A program made the position numbers and the translations under genes. DNA of 64,000 bases from Bimastos eiseni. Its lineage: Eukaryota > Annelida > Clitellata > Crassiclitellata > Lumbricidae. Under the pieces are notes generated by a model. That model searched no databases. It saw only the letters and a program-made list of their open reading frames with translations, and was not told where the DNA came from. Position 1 is the first letter of the stretch. Every line of letters starts with the position of its first letter. Of the stretch, positions 58,751 to 64,000 are shown piece by piece. The stretch is taken from positions 24,952,604 to 25,016,603 of the forward strand of contig OY365810.1 in NCBI GenBank assembly GCA_959347315.1, read 5' to 3'.

Positions 58751-60736
58751 ATTTTCGTTCAAGCATAGTCTGCATAATATGCATGAGTATTTGAAGTTTG
58801 TAGACCCTTTATCTTTACCAACTCTTTTGATGCATACTATGCTCAGTTTGTTTCTTATAATTCACAGACTTATCAAACTAAGTAAGAAAGCTTCTTCTCA
58901 TCTTGAATGAAAACCAACCTCTGTGATCCTCCTGTTTGCTTCATCACCCTTCTAAGAAATCGCGTCGGAAGCCATCTGTAACTGAAAGCAATTTTTCATT
59001 TTTAAGGTTTAACCTATATTGGAGTCTGAAGTCCAGCTTTTTATATATACGAAAGAAAAAGGGCTCAGAGCCACAGATATCTCATTAAAACATCAAATAA
59101 GACCGCTTCCGAATGGTTGAGTATTATAATGAGCATCAGAGTATTTATACTCCTCTTTGCTCTCTGACTCATTTTCTGTCTTTTACTCTGTCTTTGTCTG
59201 TCTCACTTTGTCTTTGTTCTCTCTACATTTTCTGTATATCTGTCTTGTATTTATTTAATATATATATTTCAATCTGTAATAAATGCATGGTGTATATGCG
59301 CTCATCCGTTGAGGTATTTCTTTAGAGGTTATTTGGGAATCACTGGGGTAAAAGATATGCTAAATAAACAGTCTATACACCTATTAGATGCACATGTAGA
59401 ATTGTTTTGTCGAAAGATAATTATATTCAAATAATTTCTAGTATGTCTTCACATGCTTTTGGAGTCAGAGGAATGAATTAAGTGGATACGTCTTCAACAC
59501 AACTGTAATATTCGTGATTTTGATCAAGTATAATTATATAGCACCAACGCAGTCAGAAGCGCTTCGTGTGAACTGCGTCGAACAGTGTTGATCAAACTGA
59601 TAGAGAAGACCTCAGCAACATAGAGCGCTTCTGAGTAGAAGTCTTGAAATCTTCCAAATAAATAGAAATATTATGAGCTATTTTTTATCAAAACCGAACA
59701 GTACATGGGGACAGCACAACTGCCTTTAGGGTAATTCATTTCATATGTATGCCCTGGGTCTTCAGCCGTGATGTTTATCTGTGCTAGTAGATGAAAAGGC
59801 AGACCGGTCAAGAGTCCGCATCGTCTGTATAGCCAAGGGTTGTATTCAAGCAATCAGAAGATCCAACCGAGTAATCAATCTATCGCACACGCGAGCAACA
59901 CTCTGATATATAATAGATTTGTATGTATATCAGTATTAGGCCTAGAATATGTAGATAAAATGTACATACATATTTAATCAATCATATATGTATATTATAC
60001 ATAAGAGGTTACATCGAAGCATCACGCTTCAGATACGTGCACTTCAGTATTTTGGCACTATTTCTATTCTGGAAACAACTATAACTATTTTAACTTTAAG
60101 GAATTTTATGATACCTGTTTTTGTTTTGTGCCTAAAGGTGATCAGTGAGGTCAGAAATTCATTATCAGTTATTTCATTTTTACCCTGAAGTTTCCTAAGG
60201 CCAATATCTTTCGTGTTTATTTTAATTTCCGACAGCATTTTTTATTTATTTTTACAGTATCTCATCTGTCTTAAATATCATATCTTCTCTACTTTCCACT
60301 TTACCACCACTGACGTCACATTCACTCATATGCTTACGTCTTTCGTGCTGCCAAGGCTAAGTCTTATGCATTATGACTGGTTTTAAGTATTCGTTAAGGT
60401 AATAATTCAATGTTTTCTATACCCCGAATCCAACTTCAAAAGTGATTTCTTAATTGAAAGAAGCCACTGCAAAGATAAAAGGACCTAGGATATAATTATA
60501 CTCGTATTATGACAGTTCAATTATGTCTCTACCCTTACAAAGAGTTCTTCTGAACTTCGCAGTTTCATCATCTTTGACGTACTTTTACCTACACTGAGGG
60601 AGTTAGGGCATCAGAGCATCGTCATACCAATATACGTTTCCAAATGCTTATACAATGCAATGTCTCAGACCATGTTCATTCAATGCAACCTAATGGCATG
60701 CAGCTAGTTTAATTTAATGACTTCTATAGCGCCATT
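58751..60736. other. no gene seen
   Basis: AT-rich, with a CTGTCTCACTTTGTC patch at 59175-59250. No convincing coding sequence. Confidence 0.5.
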
Positions 60737-60910
60737 AAGTTTTCATGCAAGCTGTTCTTTGGTTGCCAAATACACTTATATTGATTGATTGATATCATAT
60801 ATATATATATATCATATATATATATATAGTGATATCATATATATATATATGATATCAATCAATCAATATAAGTGTATTTGGCAACCAAAGAACAGCTTGC
60901 ATGAAAACTT
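60737..60910. repeat. perfect inverted repeat: 74-bp arms, 26-bp spacer
   Basis: Arms 60737-60810 and 60837-60910 are exact inverse complements. Each runs from AAGTTTTCATGCAAGC through TTGATTGATTGATATC into an AT run. The arm sequence with the TTGA tail and nearby TATAGCGCC (60727) looks like an L2-type retroposon 3' end present in both orientations. Confidence 0.95.
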
Positions 60911-61690
60911 TCTGACAAAGATAGTTTACAATTGCACCGGAGACCCAATTAAGGATGGAAGCGTTCCGCAAGTTAGGGCCACCTAATACTTTAAGTATAG
61001 AGTAGTTGAGTATATAGAGGCCAAAAGGAAAGTAGAACAAGTGAAATTGAGATAGAGGAACAAAGCTTAACTAATCTTATCTAACGAATATATTAGCATC
61101 ATACAAGGAAGGGATAATTATAAATATGGATGGCATGAAATGATTGTCGATTAAAGTGAAGTCGAATAGGTAACGTCAGGGCAAAATTGAGGAGAAAGGT
61201 GGAATACAGTAAATACTTAGTCTGAGAAGCAATTCATTAAGCAATGGAGGTTAATTAATTAAATGAGCCTGATGATATTTTTTTGAATGACAAAACAAAA
61301 TAAAAGGAATTACACTAAACAACCGACAAAATATACAATTGTAGCAATAATGAGTATGATGATGATAACGATGATGATAATGCTAATGATAATGATAATT
61401 ATAATTATAACAATGGCAGATATATATATATATAGTATGAACGGATGCTATAACATGAATCAAATTTAACTGTTATGCAAGCTGATCAGTGAATAGCAAA
61501 ACACCGACTAACAACCGAGAACCACAAAATTCATATCTGCTTTGGGGTGTGACACAGAAAAGCCATGGTCGACTCCCTCCCTATCAGCTTATCATGTGCA
61601 ATATTTCCTGGTTCGAGGAACAAGCAAAAAGCGTATGTGATCGGCTGATACAAATGTCTTCTATTCTCACAGCTCTTGGCAAACTTTGGT
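60911..61690. other. no gene seen; GAT/AAT patch
   Basis: GATGATGATAACGATGATGA words at 61350-61405, and a short AT array at 61422-61435. Confidence 0.5.
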
Positions 61691-61694
61691 AAGG

Positions 61695-62138
61695 ATCATT
61701 AATACAGAGTTAAATGAAATTGCTGTATGTTTTCGTGCAAATAGACTCTTCCTTAATCTATAGATAAAACTAATTTCATTCTGTTTAAGTCACATAGGAA
61801 AATTAGTCATAGGGATGATCTACATGTAAGTCTGCTTGTTAATGATATTCCTATAACTCAGATGGAATCCACTAAGTTTCTTGGGGTCTCTGTTGACCAG
61901 CATTTAACGTTGAAAGATCGCATTAACCACAGTTAATCTAAAATATCAAAGAACATTGGTATCTTGGCTAGAATCTCTAGTAATAATCTCTAGGTCAATT
62001 AGAATTAAATTGTACTACTCCCTTGTTAACCCATGCTTGACCTTTGCAATATGATATGGGGACCCACATCTGAATCTACATGTAAGCTCAGAAAACTTGT
62101 GTTACTGCAAGAGAGCGATAAGACAGTCAGAATAACCA
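61695..62138 (+). pseudogene. LINE RT C-terminal remnant
   Basis: Plus-strand frames read ANRLFLNL, KTNFILFKSHRK, ESTKFLGVSVDQHLTLKDRI and SKISKNIGILARISS, the segment that follows the YADD box in the LINE at 4.6-7.9 kb. Stops and frameshifts throughout. Confidence 0.7.
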
Positions 62139-62139
62139 T

Positions 62140-62420
62140 GACCATAACCATAACCAATCGTTTTTAATGGCTAACTGGCAATCGACGAAGATTATAACAA
62201 TATATAGCAGTTTAATGAGGATTGACTGCAAGACAATAGGGAAGAATATACCCTAAAGGGACCGAAGTCCCGTTAACAGGGACACCCTTACAGCACTCGT
62301 TAACTGAAAATAGGTAGCGTTTGAAAGTATGATAGTAGATTGAATATCTTAATTAGTTAATAATAATAATAGCAATAACTCGCAGAGGCACTCATACGGG
62401 TGCATACTTCCAGGAGTAAG
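62140..62420 (-). mobile_element. LINE 3' UTR fragment, copy 3, opposite orientation
   Basis: On the minus strand GTCCCTGTTAACGGGACTTC leads into GGGACTTCGGTCCC and ends in GGTTATGGTTATGGTCATGG. It is homologous to the 3' UTRs at 4385-4640 and 21595-21765, but faces the RT remnant at 61695-62138 tail to tail, so two LINE insertions meet here. Confidence 0.7.
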
Positions 62421-63296
62421 TTATTGACAATTAGTAAAATTAGGGTCCTTCAAATTTTTTTCACTTGGAGTTTTTTTGCATTATATATTTAAGCTGCAAT
62501 TAAGAGAAATTCCCATTTACTATAGTTGGATATGTTTGCTACTCGGGGTCCCTATTTAGCTGGATTCGCGTCCCTTCTGGGGCTCCCATTGTAGCCAATA
62601 TAAAGTCTATTTCTGTGCATTTTGTAATGATGCAATTTATTTCAATTGGTTGCAATAAAACACTTCTTGATTGATTTGATTTGAGTGCAACGTTTCAATA
62701 ACTATGGGACAGATTTTTAACTGATTTCTATGCTCGCTGGGAAACTCATTTGTTTAGCACAGTAGGCTTATTGGTGTAATGATTTGACACTTGGGGTTTC
62801 TATTGTGGCTCTTGCCGATGACTTGAACAAATCTGCAGGCTGTACACATCTCTTGTAAGTAATCCCACTGGAGAGTGAGCGGCATTAGACAGAGGCGTTG
62901 TGAGTGAGAACGACGCAGCTGGAAATAATTTGAGGCACGTATGATGCAATGTTATTATGATCCCACATATGAAAACGATCTGACTTTTATATGATTTTAT
63001 ATGGTCAGAGAAAGTCACTTTGAAGTCGAATGTCATGCCCAAGTTTGTAGAAATTCTCAAAGATCTGTAAGCCACCTAACAACTGGCGATTTGTCGACTA
63101 GGCCAACTGCAGAACAGGAGCAAAATGGGGTCTTATAAATATGTGTTACTTGTCATCTATGACCGAACATCATAAAAGCTGGGGAAATGAGTGCGTCCAG
63201 TATCTCCTAAAGTCGACTAGTCCCTTCCTTTTGATAGATGATAGACGGCGGTCTCTGTCTAAATCAGATGCATGAAGATAAGGAGGCCTCGCATGG
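62421..63296. other. no gene seen
   Basis: Unassigned. TTGATTGATTTGATTTGAG at 62670 is a retroposon-like tail. Confidence 0.45.
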
Positions 63297-63556
63297 CTGC
63301 CAACGGTTAAATTCAACTCCTGTAATAACTTGTGATCTTTCTGTCATGCTATAGTATTTGTAATCGTGATGGTGCATTCTCTAATGATTGACGTCACTGA
63401 GGTAGCTTCCCGTCGCCTTCCTCACAGACAACTGGGGACGAGCAACTTGTCCATGGTCGTTCGCTACGCAGTGGCTTGAGTCAGATTCGAACCTACGACC
63501 TTTTGGTTGCAAAAGACAGAACATACCGTTACACCACCGCGTCCCATGAGTGAGCT
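63297..63556 (-). mobile_element. SINE-D copy 2 (tRNA-derived SINE)
   Basis: On the minus strand, GGGACGCGGTGGTGTAACGG, then GTAGGTTCGAATCTGAC, form a well-kept tRNA-like head. About 180 bp later comes the tail TTATTACAGGAGTTGAATTT and AACCGTTGG, shared with the 52.1-kb copy over about 66 bp. Confidence 0.7.
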
Positions 63557-64000
63557 TCACCATATTCTGTCAGTGCATGCATCCATTTTACCTCGTTCAT
63601 TGCATCGATCTTCAATATCTCTGTATTGACAGCCATTCGATTCGTGTAAGGCTTTTGTTACTAGAGGCAGCATCCGGTTTAGCCTAAGTTCCATCGATGT
63701 AAGACGTCTTCTCATTCCTCCCTCCTTTTCTCCTCCCTCTTCCTTCCTTCCCTCTCTGCTTCCCTCTGCCAGTCTGTAGGCGTTCAGCCAAGTTGATGAA
63801 GCGCTCGAGTGTTTGGCCAGATGTAAGAGCACCATCGCCTCTTAATATTAATTTTCACATTCTCCTTTTCCTTCTGCTTCTGTTTCTCTGCGTTCTTTTC
63901 CTATTCCTCCTCCCTTTCCAGCTCCTGTTCCTATACTAAACGCAAATGGATTAACTTAATCCGTTTGGAGGTATTATGGCGTCTAAGGCGCCTGGAGCTT
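63557..64000. other. no gene seen; pyrimidine patch
   Basis: CTCCCTCCTTTTCTCC-type sequence at 63713-63765 and 63855-63925. Confidence 0.5.

Overview
This is a gene-poor, repeat-rich stretch of an animal nuclear genome. It shows spliceosomal-type signals, tRNA-derived SINEs, CR1/L2/Jockey-group LINE fragments, MITEs and very long simple-sequence arrays. There is no operon structure and no bacterial-type gene. The palindromic word AGGCCTA is scattered throughout. The best gene candidate is a GnRH/AKH/corazonin-superfamily neuropeptide precursor. Together these suggest an invertebrate bilaterian, probably marine; I cannot place the phylum from this window. A 200-base run of N at 12950-13149 is an assembly gap inside a (TTC)n array.

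Layout. 1-4070: SINE-A, an L2-like LINE end, a (GTAT)n array, a tRNA-like SINE, a LINE reverse-transcriptase remnant and two hAT-like ends. 4072-12090: a nearly complete but broken LINE on the minus strand (ORF1 8462-9264, ORF2 4641-7918, 3' UTR to about 4385). Its 5' side is followed by a 1.7-kb DNA transposon with TAA target duplications (9382-11096). Related GTAT/TGACTTTGAA arrays lie on both outer sides. 14371-15350: a probable 5' exon, an intron and the neuropeptide-precursor exon (CDS 14958-15338). 15.4-32 kb: mostly featureless AT-rich DNA with LINE 3' ends, SINEs, a 332-bp MITE and a weak coding-like segment near 30.7-31.0 kb. 33.0-34.3 kb: a 32-bp minisatellite with a 288-bp higher-order repeat. 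35-38.7 kb: a doubtful signal-peptide-like ORF, a CRE/TATA cluster and another SINE-A. 40-46.5 kb: simple repeats, including about 795 bp of (GAA)n, and a foldback element with 81-bp arms (42041-42573). 47-52.4 kb: an hAT-like MITE, LINE remnants and SINEs, one with clean target duplications. 53-64 kb: (CT)n, a LINE whose RT is split by an hAT-like MITE, a perfect 74-bp-arm palindrome, two LINE pieces back to back, and a SINE.

The retroelements look like a self-reinforcing repeat landscape. LINE and SINE 3' tails adjoin many of the microsatellites, MITEs sit inside LINEs, and one interior satellite unit of about 35 bp occurs inside two inverted-repeat elements with different ends. Apart from the neuropeptide precursor, no host protein-coding gene can be claimed with confidence. 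Nearly all long ORFs here are translations of simple repeats.
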